Positions 7,438 through 14,247 of a stretch of 14,247 bases of DNA are shown here, piece after piece. The notes below the pieces were generated by a model. That model was not told where the DNA came from and searched no databases. It was given only the letters and a program-made list of their open reading frames with translations. The DNA comes from an uncultured Clostridia bacterium. GTDB taxonomy: Bacteria; Bacillota; Clostridia; Lachnospirales; Lachnospiraceae. The position numbers and the translations under genes are program-made. Location: NCBI GenBank assembly GCA_937888895.1, contig CALASV010000017.1, forward strand, positions 1 to 14,247. Reading direction: 5' to 3'. Within the stretch, counting starts at the first letter, position 1. Each line of letters starts with the position of its first letter.

Positions 7438-9183
7438 ATGAAAAAACCTCGAAATTTTTTACATATTCTCTGTTTTTGTTTCTTATTATTTAGTGGGTGT
7501 TCTACAACAAATACAGAAACTCCTAATGATACTTCTATTACAAACATTCCGACACCTACCCCTACATTTGAACAATTTGCTACCAATATATTTGTAGAAG
7601 AAGTGTCTGCTGATACGATTTCTTTACACTACTCTCTTTCTAATCCAGAGAATTATGGTGTTTCTAACTATCCTATTACACTTGGTTCTGTTTCCGATGC
7701 TGTTTCTTTTGATGAAACTGCTCTTTCCTTATATGAACAGCTTTCTACTTATGATATATCTACCCTTTCTGAGGAAGAAGCTCTTACGTTTCAAGTTTTA
7801 GAACGTCATTTAGATTTAATGATACAAGCAGATTTTTCTTCTTATTTATCAGAATTACTTGGTCCTACGACTGGTTATCAAGCACAATTACCAATTCTTT
7901 TAGCAGAATATCGTTTTGATTCCAAACAAGATGTAGAATATTACTTAAATCTACTTCCTTGTGTCTATGATTATTTTAAAGAGATTGCCAAATTTCAAAA
8001 AGAAAAAAGCGAAGCTGGTTATTTTATGAATGACAATACAGCAAAAGAAATTATTGCTCAATGTGAAGATTTTTGTAAAAACCCTGATGATAATTTTCTT
8101 GTTAGTACGTTCGAAGAACGATTAGAAACTCTTTCTTTAACTGCTGTCGAACAAGCTGATTTTTTATCTAGAAATCAAACAGCACTTTATACGTATGTAT
8201 TTCCTGCGTATGATTTATTGATTGATACTTTAACCGAATGTCTTGGTACTGGAACGAATGAATATGGACTTTCTTATTTTGAAGGTGGAAAAGAATATTA
8301 TGCTATATTAACGGCTTATAACACAGGTTCAGATAGAACGATGAATGAACTAAAACAACTATTGCTTGATGCTATTATTGCTAGTTGTGATACTATGATA
8401 GAAACTCTTACGACAGACCAAACAGTTTATGACGATGCAATAAACCCTACTTTTCCAGAAACAGACCCTGAAACTATCATTCATTATATAGAAGAAGCCT
8501 CCCAAAAAGATTTTCCTTTTGTAGATTGTGGTGATTATACAATTAAATATATCCCAAAATCATTAGAAGATTATGTAAGTCCTGCGATGTACCTTGTTCC
8601 ACCAATAGACAATTACCATGCTGGTGTTATTTACATCAATCAAAATCCAGTGTATGATTTAGATATTATTTTTCCAACAATTGCCCATGAAGGATATCTG
8701 GGACACCTTTATCAAACTGTAGCTACGCTTTCTAGTGAAATTCATCCTCTTAGATACTTACTTTCTCCTTCAGGCTATGAAGAAGGGTGGGCTACTTATG
8801 TAGAAACTTATTCCTACAACTATGCTAAATTTTCTAAACCTTTGACTTCCTTTTTACAAGCAGACCAAATTGCAACACTGTGTTTATATGCTTTATCTGA
8901 TATTTTTATTCACTATGATGGCTATACACCTGAACAGTTATCCACATTCCTTGCAGACTATGGATTTCCAGAACAATCTAGTTCTATTATTTATGAAACT
9001 TTACTTTCTGAACCAGGTGCTTATTTACCTTACGCTGTTGGATATTTAGAATTTATAGAATTACAAAAAGAAGCAAAAAAACTTTGGGGAGATGCATATA
9101 GTGACTATAAATTCCATGAATTTTTATTAGAAACTGGACCATTACCATTTTCTATTTTAAATGAAATGATAAATACACATTAG
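7438..9183 (+). CDS. DUF885 family lipoprotein, putative zinc metallopeptidase
   Basis: This is probably a surface-anchored lipoprotein. A Lys/Arg start and hydrophobic helix end in a lipobox-like LFSGC with Cys21, followed by a Ser/Thr/Pro/Asn-rich linker (22-45). The rest matches the DUF885 layout. A helical body leads to HEGYLGH (417-423), the family's HEG.PGH motif. It is followed by EEGWATYVE (448-456), which carries the expected third metal-ligand glutamate, and by EPGAYLPYAVGY (525-536), like the conserved 'P.....Y..G' segment near the C-terminus. In this family the HE..GH plus EGW.Y.E motifs suggest a zinc-dependent peptidase; the substrate is unknown. The proline usual in the first motif is Leu here. 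AGAAAGG lies 11 bases before the ATG. It is the only plus-strand gene, with its own sigmaA promoter and terminator, and has no obvious link to flagella. Confidence 0.88.
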   Translation: MKKPRNFLHILCFCFLLFSGCSTTNTETPNDTSITNIPTPTPTFEQFATNIFVEEVSADTISLHYSLSNPENYGVSNYPITLGSVSDAVSFDETALSLYEQLSTYDISTLSEEEALTFQVLERHLDLMIQADFSSYLSELLGPTTGYQAQLPILLAEYRFDSKQDVEYYLNLLPCVYDYFKEIAKFQKEKSEAGYFMNDNTAKEIIAQCEDFCKNPDDNFLVSTFEERLETLSLTAVEQADFLSRNQTALYTYVFPAYDLLIDTLTECLGTGTNEYGLSYFEGGKEYYAILTAYNTGSDRTMNELKQLLLDAIIASCDTMIETLTTDQTVYDDAINPTFPETDPETIIHYIEEASQKDFPFVDCGDYTIKYIPKSLEDYVSPAMYLVPPIDNYHAGVIYINQNPVYDLDIIFPTIAHEGYLGHLYQTVATLSSEIHPLRYLLSPSGYEEGWATYVETYSYNYAKFSKPLTSFLQADQIATLCLYALSDIFIHYDGYTPEQLSTFLADYGFPEQSSSIIYETLLSEPGAYLPYAVGYLEFIELQKEAKKLWGDAYSDYKFHEFLLETGPLPFSILNEMINTH

Positions 9184-9196
9184 CCAAAACATTGCA

Positions 9197-9230
9197 ATAA
9201 GGCTTTTGAATATTCTATCAAAAGCCTTAT
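9197..9230. terminator. Hairpin terminator between convergent genes
   Basis: A perfect 13-bp stem, ATAAGGCTTTTGA (9197-9209) with TCAAAAGCCTTAT (9218-9230), lies 13 bases after the lipoprotein stop. It also lies 20 bases beyond the stop of the convergent small gene. On the minus strand GTTTTGG follows within 15 bases. T-runs are weak on both sides, but position and symmetry support a bidirectional terminator. Confidence 0.75.
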
Positions 9231-9250
9231 AACTTATAAAAACTATTCTT

Positions 9251-9640
9251 TTATAAAAAAATATTTATTCCTGTATAAGCACAATACTCCAATGCCTTTG
9301 TCAACTTTTTTTCTGTTAATGGTTTTACAGCAAAATAACTACAATCTAAGCGATGCGATTGTAATGCAAAACTACGGTCATTTGAAAACCAAAAGACTGC
9401 TAAATCTCTGTCGTGTTCCTTTACAGTATAAACGCCTTCCATACCTTTTGCACCATCTGCTAAAATAATGACTAAATCCCTCTTTCCATCTACAAGCCTC
9501 ATTTGCAATTGTTCTTGTTCATTGATACAAGAACAAATCAACTGTCTTCCATTCAATATAGGATTTATTTTTAATAATGCAATTACTTCTTCACATTCTT
9601 CTTGTTGACCATACAGTATAATATTTTGTTGTAAATACAT
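9251..9640 (-). CDS. Receiver-like small protein lacking the phospho-acceptor Asp (pseudo-receiver)
   Basis: This 129-residue protein has the alternating strand/helix layout of a response-regulator receiver domain and nothing else. The segment DLVIILADGAKGMEG (55-69) aligns with the usual 'DlvilDi.mpgmdG', but Leu60/Ala61 occupy the phospho-acceptor position. The N-terminal strand reads IILYGQQEE (7-15) where an acidic pair is expected. The switch Ser (Ser86 in FWFSNDRS) and the conserved Lys-Pro (106-107 in YFAVKPLTE) remain, as in LytTR-type receivers. It probably cannot be phosphorylated normally and may bind a partner protein. AGGAGG lies 9 bases before the ATG. It follows a truncated histidine kinase and LytTR regulator in the same direction, so a role in that pathway is plausible. 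The receiver assignment comes from pattern alone. Confidence 0.6.
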   Translation of the reverse strand: MYLQQNIILYGQQEECEEVIALLKINPILNGRQLICSCINEQEQLQMRLVDGKRDLVIILADGAKGMEGVYTVKEHDRDLAVFWFSNDRSFALQSHRLDCSYFAVKPLTEKKLTKALEYCAYTGINIFL

Positions 9641-9659
9641 ACTTTTTCTCCTCCTGATG

Positions 9660-9684
9660 GGCTGCCTTCAAAAAGAGGTCAGCC
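9660..9684. other. Imperfect hairpin ahead of the pseudo-receiver gene
   Basis: GGCTG (9660-9664) pairs with CAGCC (9680-9684). After one mismatch, CTTC (9666-9669) pairs with GAGG (9675-9678) around a 5-base A-loop, with one wobble. On the minus strand the hairpin ends just before the AGGAGG of the 129-residue gene. It may be part of the foreign sequence joined to the broken kinase, or a weak terminator or attenuator. Confidence 0.35.
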
Positions 9685-10699
9685 GGATTTGGTCAATCAA
9701 AAAGAGCGGAGCCGAGACCCCACTCTTACCAATACTACCTCTATATTGGAAACGAATCTTATGTTCTTCTACTTTTTTTATATAATGATATAAAATACCA
9801 TCTACTGCTACACAACCTGTATAAGGAATATTATCCGAAAGATGATATTCTTCCTCTACAGTATCACAAAAATCACTCAGTCCTGATTTGTCATTTGTTT
9901 CAATATAATGTCTAACTGCTGTTAAAATATGCTTTAAATCATGCTTTGTTTTTCTCGCTGTTTCTACCTTTGACTGTAATCCCATATAATGTATTTTCGA
10001 TATATCTAGTTGATTTTCTAATGCTTGTTTATCTAATAATGTTTGATGATTCGTAGCAACAATACTACAAAAGAAAATACTAGAACTTCCAATAAACAAA
10101 CGACTACAAAGCATAGGAAAAGTTTCTACATTCTGTTCTATTGGTAATGCAAGAAACATCGCAACATATAAAAATATTGGAATAAACCATACTTCTTTCC
10201 AATACTCTGCACATTTTTCTGTTAAAAAAGGGAAAACCGTCTTTTGCAAAAATTTCCTTACTGGCAAATAAAAAACAATCATCAAAACAATATAAATACC
10301 TGTTCCAAGAAGATATTGATATAGTTCATTCCATGTTTTGAAAAGTTGAGAACAGTAAGTAGCAACCGAAAGCAATAGATACATACAAGTAGCAGTTGCA
10401 CCAAATGTAAAAATATGCTCCTTATAATAACCACGAATTATAATCATATTAGCAACTACCAATAGTACTTGTAACAAAAGCATATCCAAACGAACTATTC
10501 CCGTAGCAGTCTTAAAATCATTTAAAACACAAAGCAACAATAACATATTAAATAAAATTATTATTGAATATACAATAAAAAGCATTTTTTTCTGCTTTTT
10601 CATCAATTTATTGGAAAAAGGGAAAAAACGAAGTAAAAGTCCTGGTATATAACACAAGGTCACTTCTATTGCCATAAATATTCGCAATCCTAATGTCAT
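9668..10699 (-). pseudogene. Membrane GHKL sensor histidine kinase, truncated before its ATPase domain
   Basis: This protein resembles AgrC/GHKL quorum-sensing kinases. Six or seven hydrophobic segments cover residues 1-216, then a helical dimerisation/phospho-acceptor region contains KTKHDLKHIL with His253 as the likely acceptor. The conserved lead-in to the catalytic domain is present (NIPYTGCVAVDGILYHYIKK, then IRFQYRGSIG to residue 324). The frame then leaves the family and stops 19 residues later, so the N-box and the rest of the HATPase domain (roughly 100 residues) are absent; no space remains for them before the next gene. The last codons overlap a terminator-like hairpin. The ATG at 10699 was chosen because it overlaps the regulator's stop (ATGA) and has AAGGAG upstream; an in-frame TTG at 10717 is less likely. 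It could phosphorylate nothing by itself. Confidence 0.75.
9699..9726 (-). terminator. Rho-independent terminator overlapping the truncated kinase end
   Basis: On the minus strand AGAGTGG (9726-9720) pairs with CCGCTCT (9709-9703) with one G-U pair. The stem may extend inward through the GC-rich GGTCTCGGCT. Five T follow (9703-9699). It sits inside the final 19 codons of the kinase frame, an unusual place for a terminator, and supports the view that foreign or rearranged DNA was joined here. Confidence 0.55.
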
Positions 10700-11430
10700 T
10701 GTACCTCTCCTTTCCAAAGAAGCTTTTTCATCTTATAATCCATATAAGCATCTTTCACTTCTTGACGTAATTTACGTCCAATTGGAATGATTGTTCCATC
10801 TCTTAATTTCAATTCATTGGTTGGTACAGTAGCAATCATTCGCAACGGCACTAACGCATATCGAATTGGCTTTATAAAATCCATTGGTTCTAACTGTTCA
10901 CAAAACTGTGCAAATGTTGTTGTTGTCGTTATATCTCCTTTTGTTGTATGTAAAATACATTTATGTTTATCCGCTTCAATCCACAAAACATCTAAAAGCA
11001 ATATACTTTCTTCCATACGATTGCATTTATAAGTAAGCATTTGCATCGCTGTATAAGCATGAAAATATCTATCTAATGTTTGAAACAATTTTTCCTTATC
11101 TACTGGTTTTGTTAAATACCGTAATGCATTTACTTCATAAGATTCTGCTGCAAATTCATTTGAAGTACTACAAAAAATTACTTTAGCACTTGCTTTGTTA
11201 TTCATAAGCTCATTCGCTGTCTGAATACCATTCAAGTCACCCATAAAAATATCTAATATAATTAAGTCATACACTGTATAATCTGCTGATAATAATTCCT
11301 CACCTGAAGCAAATTCATCAATTGTTGCAATATAGTTATGTATATCTATATATGTATTTACCATTGTGCAAATTTTCTCACGTTCTTGTTGCAAATCATC
11401 ACAGATAGCAAATTTTAATTGCTTATTCAC
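10696..11430 (-). CDS. LytTR family response regulator (AgrA/AlgR type)
   Basis: This is a cytoplasmic DNA-binding regulator. The N-terminal receiver has the acidic pair Asp11-Asp12 (AICDD), phospho-acceptor Asp60 (DLIILDIFMG), switch Ser88 and Lys108-Pro109 (YLTKPVD), so it should be phosphorylatable. The C-terminal LytTR domain (about 128-233) includes WIEADKHKCILHTTKGDI and the family's late segment ending in GRKLRQEVKDAYMDY. Such regulators bind pairs of short direct repeats, usually upstream of their own operon. The GTG at 11430 was preferred because AAGGG lies 7 bases upstream; the ATG at 11436 has only one base between it and that site. The stop overlaps the start of the kinase gene (ATGA), so the two are translationally coupled. 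The partner kinase is broken, so its phospho-donor is unclear. Confidence 0.9.
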   Translation of the reverse strand: MNKQLKFAICDDLQQEREKICTMVNTYIDIHNYIATIDEFASGEELLSADYTVYDLIILDIFMGDLNGIQTANELMNNKASAKVIFCSTSNEFAAESYEVNALRYLTKPVDKEKLFQTLDRYFHAYTAMQMLTYKCNRMEESILLLDVLWIEADKHKCILHTTKGDITTTTTFAQFCEQLEPMDFIKPIRYALVPLRMIATVPTNELKLRDGTIIPIGRKLRQEVKDAYMDYKMKKLLWKGEVQ

Positions 11431-11463
11431 TATCATACCCTTCTTTCATAAAAATTCCCTTTT

Positions 11464-11492
11464 GTTATACTACGATTTTCTACAAAATGCAA
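11464..11492 (-). promoter_or_regulatory. Possible promoter of the response regulator-kinase operon
   Basis: On the minus strand TTGCAT (11487-11492) is followed by 17 bases and TATAAC (11464-11469), 33 bases before the GTG start. A second candidate just upstream is TTGGCA (11516-11521), 16 bases, GATAAT (11494-11499). The -10 and spacing are good; the -35 is weak. Only one of the two may be used. Confidence 0.4.
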
Positions 11493-11606
11493 CATTATCC
11501 TATCATAAATTTCTTTGCCAAATCTTAACTTGCTTTTTCTCATAATGCTATTATAATAAGATTATACTTAAATTGCTTATAACTAATTCATTCTTACCTA
11601 TATCAA

Positions 11607-11637
11607 GAGAGCTTCTTATTTTTTATAAGAGGCTCTC
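11607..11637. terminator. Unassigned hairpin, possible second terminator
   Basis: GAGAGCTTCTTAT (11607-11619) pairs with ATAAGAGGCTCTC (11625-11637), 13 bp with one G-U pair and a 5-base T loop. CTTTATTTTA follows on the plus strand, where no gene is known. On the minus strand there is no T-run. It could be a backup terminator for the operon ending at 11745. Confidence 0.4.
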
Positions 11638-11674
11638 CTTTATTTTATGCGAGTAATGTTTCCCTATATACTAC

Positions 11675-11711
11675 AAAAAAAGGAACAGCCACTCCAAAGT
11701 GGATGCTCCTT
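11675..11711 (-). terminator. Rho-independent terminator of the hydrolase-acyltransferase operon
   Basis: On the minus strand AAGGAGCATCCACT (11711-11698) pairs with AGTGGCTGTTCCTT (11693-11680) at 12 of 14 positions around a 4-base loop. It is followed by a run of T (complement of A 11675-11681). It lies 34 bases after the acyltransferase stop, a classic intrinsic terminator. Confidence 0.9.
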
Positions 11712-11744
11712 ATCTTATATATTCAGATAAAATAATTATTTTGT

Positions 11745-12965
11745 TTACTTTACCGTATTATAACAAAGACTCAAGTTGTCCTTCACTGTACAAACAGCAA
11801 GTGCAGTTTCTGTAGAAGACATAGGTGCAGCGACGGCTACTACACTATTTACTTCAAATGAAGCATATTCTTCTTTCAAATTAATTTTTCCTATATTGGT
11901 AATACCTAAATGTGTTTTATTTTCTTTTGTCATACTTAACAAGCCTGTCATTTTTTCAGCAATCTCATTTTTATAACCTGCATAATGTGCCATAAATGCA
12001 CCATCTACTAAAGTAGGTGCAAATAAAAGAATGCTCTTTGTGATAAAATATCTTTTGTTAGGGTCTTCTAAACTAGCTTTAATGCACTGATGAACTTCTT
12101 TTGCGTTTTCTTCAAAAGATTTTTCTGCATTATATTGGAAATGAAATCTCATAACAGCTACTTTATTACTCATAGAACGATTTGTTCCTCTTGTAGATGT
12201 TGGCATACCAATGAATTGATATTGTGGATTTTTCTGTAATGTCTTTGCAGCAATATAACTATTGATTGTAATTCCAAGTTCTTTGGATTTTGCTTTAATT
12301 TCTGCCAAGCTTTCTGTCATAGCTACTGGCTCAATATAACTTTTTCTATTTTTCCAAAACTGTTCATGTACGTTAAAATAATCTTCCCATGTAAATGTTT
12401 TTCCTACTTTCTTCCACTGACCATTTAATAACTTAATTCCTAACTTTTTCAAGAATGGATATTTTACCTTAGGAAGTGGCTCTTGATTATCATTATTTAA
12501 TGGTTTATATTCTACACTTTCCCCTGCAAGATTACTTAAAATATCCTGTGTAAAAAGAACCATAGAACCACCATCTCCAAAAATATGATGTGCCATAATC
12601 AATAAACGAATTTCATCTTTTCCATCGATAATAAAAGTTCTAACGAACTCACCTTCATTGATTTTAAATGTCTTTTTTTCATTTTCATGAATAATATCAA
12701 TCCAATTACGCTCGTCAAAAAATACTTTACATCCTGTTTTAGACATAGTTTCAAAATATGCTTCTCCATTTTCTAATACTATTTTAGACATGGTTGTTTC
12801 ATTTTGTGTATATGCCTTTTCTACTGCTTTCTTAACATCTTCTACTTTTATATCCGTTTTTTTCTTTAATGTTATAAAAAGTGATGGATAAATATTAGGA
12901 TCAAATAAAAAATAATGCATTAAACTCTGTGCCTGTGTTTTGTTCACTGTTCCACTCTTTGTCAT
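11745..12965 (-). CDS. Stand-alone condensation / alcohol acetyltransferase-like protein
   Basis: This 406-residue protein belongs by pattern to the CoA-dependent acyltransferase superfamily (NRPS condensation domains, alcohol acetyltransferases, wax ester synthases). The active-site signature HHxxxDG is intact as AHHIFGDGGS with His126, His127 and Asp131, near the usual position about a third of the way in. A second typical segment, THLGITNIGK, lies in the C-terminal half and resembles the 'vsNlG' region of these enzymes. There are no carrier-protein, adenylation or membrane segments, so it should act as a free cytoplasmic acyltransferase on unknown partners. GGAG lies 7 bases before the ATG at 12965. 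It begins 34 bases after the hydrolase gene, probably in one operon, and ends at a strong terminator. Ester or amide formation is inferred from the motif only. Confidence 0.75.
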   Translation of the reverse strand: MTKSGTVNKTQAQSLMHYFLFDPNIYPSLFITLKKKTDIKVEDVKKAVEKAYTQNETTMSKIVLENGEAYFETMSKTGCKVFFDERNWIDIIHENEKKTFKINEGEFVRTFIIDGKDEIRLLIMAHHIFGDGGSMVLFTQDILSNLAGESVEYKPLNNDNQEPLPKVKYPFLKKLGIKLLNGQWKKVGKTFTWEDYFNVHEQFWKNRKSYIEPVAMTESLAEIKAKSKELGITINSYIAAKTLQKNPQYQFIGMPTSTRGTNRSMSNKVAVMRFHFQYNAEKSFEENAKEVHQCIKASLEDPNKRYFITKSILLFAPTLVDGAFMAHYAGYKNEIAEKMTGLLSMTKENKTHLGITNIGKINLKEEYASFEVNSVVAVAAPMSSTETALAVCTVKDNLSLCYNTVK

Positions 12966-12999
12966 TTCTTTTCTCCATTCTAAAAAATATTTTTATGTA

Positions 13000-14073
13000 T
13001 TATTTATTTAAAAAAGCCTCAATTCTATCTGATACATTTTTTCGTAAATTATCGTGATAAAAACTGTAATCATACAAATGAAAACTTTCTTCTCCAAAAA
13101 ATTCTGCTATCATTTCTTTTGTTTCTGGTGTATTTTTAAACGTTGTGCAAATAACAACACCTCGTTTTGTATCTACCTTTGCATCTGCAAGTGCTGGTAT
13201 AGAATTTCCTTCCTCGTCCTTAGAACCTAAATTTTCTTCTATAGACGCATAAGTGTTATCTAATTTCCAGTTAATAGGATTGATAGAGATAGCACCTTCT
13301 TTTACAACACAATTATTGCTGTCGCTATTTTCTGGTCCTTCTGTATTATAAGAAATAATGACACCAGTATCATCAGCACCTATTGCAAATTTTAAATGTG
13401 GATTGTTTGCAAGGTATTCTTCTGTCACAGAAAATCCTATGACATAAGCAGCTACCATTCGTTCTAAATATTCTGGGTGCTCTTTCATATAATCTGATAA
13501 AACTACTTCAATCCAAGAAGAACCTTGAGAGTGTCCTGCTAAAATAAAAGGTCTTCCTTCATTCAAATTTTCAAAGTAATAGTCGAGCATATGGTAAATA
13601 TCTTGTGAAGCAAGATAAGGAAGACACTCTGGATTATTTTCTATCACATCTAACAAGCTATTTACTGTCAATTGTCGATAATAAGGTACATATAAATTAC
13701 AGCTTTCTTCAAATACACTCACTTGTGTAGTAGCAAAATAATCTGCTACTCCTCTCATAATTTTGTCATTTATCTTTGCAACATCCTTTGTAGCATTTGT
13801 TATAATGCCATGAGAAGAAGGATACAGATAAATGGCATCCACTTGTTTTGTATTTTCTTCTGGTAAAAACATCCAATTATCTTTGTCGGAATAATCTACT
13901 TTATCTTTAAATCTTGTAATACCTGTAATATGTGCAATATCCTCTGGAACTTCTTCTAAAAACTTCAAATTTTCTTTGTGATTATGATAAGCAATAACAC
14001 CTCCACACATTCCACATACTACGATTACCACCAAAAGAAATATTAAAAATTTTTTTAATTTCCCTTTTTTCAT
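13000..14073 (-). CDS. Membrane-anchored DUF3089 alpha/beta hydrolase
   Basis: This is a 357-residue protein with a Lys-rich start and one hydrophobic helix (8-29), so it is probably anchored in the membrane with its domain outside the cell. The DUF3089 pattern is visible. A strand VDAIYLYPSS (78-87) leads to YVPYYRQL (128-135), then the nucleophile elbow GHSQGS with Ser182. A downstream VAAYVIGF strand (207-214) and the C-terminal FHLYDYSFYHDNLRKNVSDR (331-350) follow, the latter resembling the family's 'H..DY..F..Nlr.nv..R' ending. The family is lipase/esterase-like but its substrates are unknown. AAAGAAAGG lies 7 bases before the ATG. The gene starts 23 bases after the partial gene at the right edge and is followed after 34 bases by an acyltransferase, suggesting a shared acyl-ester substrate. 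Confidence 0.85.
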   Translation of the reverse strand: MKKGKLKKFLIFLLVVIVVCGMCGGVIAYHNHKENLKFLEEVPEDIAHITGITRFKDKVDYSDKDNWMFLPEENTKQVDAIYLYPSSHGIITNATKDVAKINDKIMRGVADYFATTQVSVFEESCNLYVPYYRQLTVNSLLDVIENNPECLPYLASQDIYHMLDYYFENLNEGRPFILAGHSQGSSWIEVVLSDYMKEHPEYLERMVAAYVIGFSVTEEYLANNPHLKFAIGADDTGVIISYNTEGPENSDSNNCVVKEGAISINPINWKLDNTYASIEENLGSKDEEGNSIPALADAKVDTKRGVVICTTFKNTPETKEMIAEFFGEESFHLYDYSFYHDNLRKNVSDRIEAFLNK

Positions 14074-14096
14074 AAACGTTCCTTTCTTTAAAAATT

Positions 14097-14247
14097 TTAT
14101 TTTATCTGATGAAAGTGACTTTGCAATATATCTTCTTGCATATCCTCTGCACTTACACCAATTTGCCTACATAAATTCTTCATATACTGATATGCAGCAC
14201 TTTGCATCATAAGTTCTGCTACTTCTGCTACATATCTATTTTCATGA
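14097..14247 (-). CDS. C-terminal end of an unknown gene, running off the window
   Basis: An open minus-strand frame enters from the right edge and ends at TAA (14097-14099), giving the last 49 residues of a protein. Visible pieces are VAEVAELMMQSAAYQYMKNL and VSAEDMQEDILQSHFHQIK: helical, with two Met-rich stretches and no recognisable motif. The stop is 23 bases before the hydrolase start with only a ribosome binding site between, so it is probably the upstream gene of the same operon. Function unknown. Confidence 0.65.
   Translation of the reverse strand, partial: HENRYVAEVAELMMQSAAYQYMKNLCRQIGVSAEDMQEDILQSHFHQIK

Larger units (their letters stand above)
11437..11744. other. Intergenic region between the regulator and the acyltransferase
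   Basis: These 308 bases hold no convincing gene. They contain the candidate regulator promoters (11464-11521), an AT-rich stretch (11540-11600), an unassigned 13-bp hairpin (11607-11637) and the terminator of the upstream operon (11675-11711). Sequences such as AATCTTAACTTG (11521-11532) could be part of a LytTR binding site, but I could not find a second clear repeat at the usual spacing. Confidence 0.6.

Noticed and set aside
10700..10717. Earlier TTG start for the kinase
   Set aside because: The ATG at 10699 has AAGGAG upstream and forms an ATGA overlap with the regulator stop, the usual coupling arrangement.
10787..11032. Plus-strand frame opposite the LytTR regulator
   Set aside because: Antisense shadow of a clear regulator gene, with no start signals.
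11776..11976. Plus-strand frame opposite the acyltransferase
   Set aside because: Antisense shadow with no ribosome binding site and no recognisable protein.

Overview
This is a low-GC, AT-rich window whose gene content (LytTR/GHKL two-component pair, flagellin beside fliS, short intergenic regions, AGGAG-type ribosome binding sites) suggests a motile, anaerobic, Lachnospiraceae-like member of the Clostridia. The genus cannot be fixed from the sequence. Nine complete genes, one truncated gene and one partial gene are visible. All but one are on the minus strand.

Region 1 (about 1-7180, minus strand, read right to left) is a late flagellar cluster. A sigma28-like promoter (TAAG-N15-GCCGAAAT) precedes a 1032-residue helical protein whose C-terminus resembles the FliK hook-length-control domain. 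Flagellin (fliC), a strong hairpin terminator, the flagellin chaperone fliS, and a 4-alpha-glucanotransferase (malQ) follow. malQ has a highly structured 5' leader, preceded by a second, weaker sigma28-like promoter, and it encodes an unusual Lys/Glu-rich tail.

Region 2 (7111-9240) holds the divergent control region. It has a cluster of nested palindromes between the sigma28-like promoter and a near-consensus sigmaA promoter. The sigmaA promoter drives the only plus-strand gene, a DUF885-type lipoprotein with a zinc-peptidase-like motif, which ends at a hairpin terminator.

Region 3 (9251-11744, minus strand) is a two-component locus: an intact LytTR response regulator translationally coupled (ATGA) to a membrane histidine kinase. 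The kinase stops before its ATPase domain, and its last codons overlap a terminator-like hairpin. A small receiver-like protein lacking the phospho-acceptor aspartate lies just downstream. The locus looks damaged or rewired.

Region 4 (11680-14247, minus strand) is a probable operon of an unknown partial gene, a membrane-anchored DUF3089 alpha/beta hydrolase, and a stand-alone condensation/alcohol-acetyltransferase-like protein with an HHxxxDG motif, ending at a classic rho-independent terminator. The hydrolase and acyltransferase may act on the same ester-type metabolite; this is inference.
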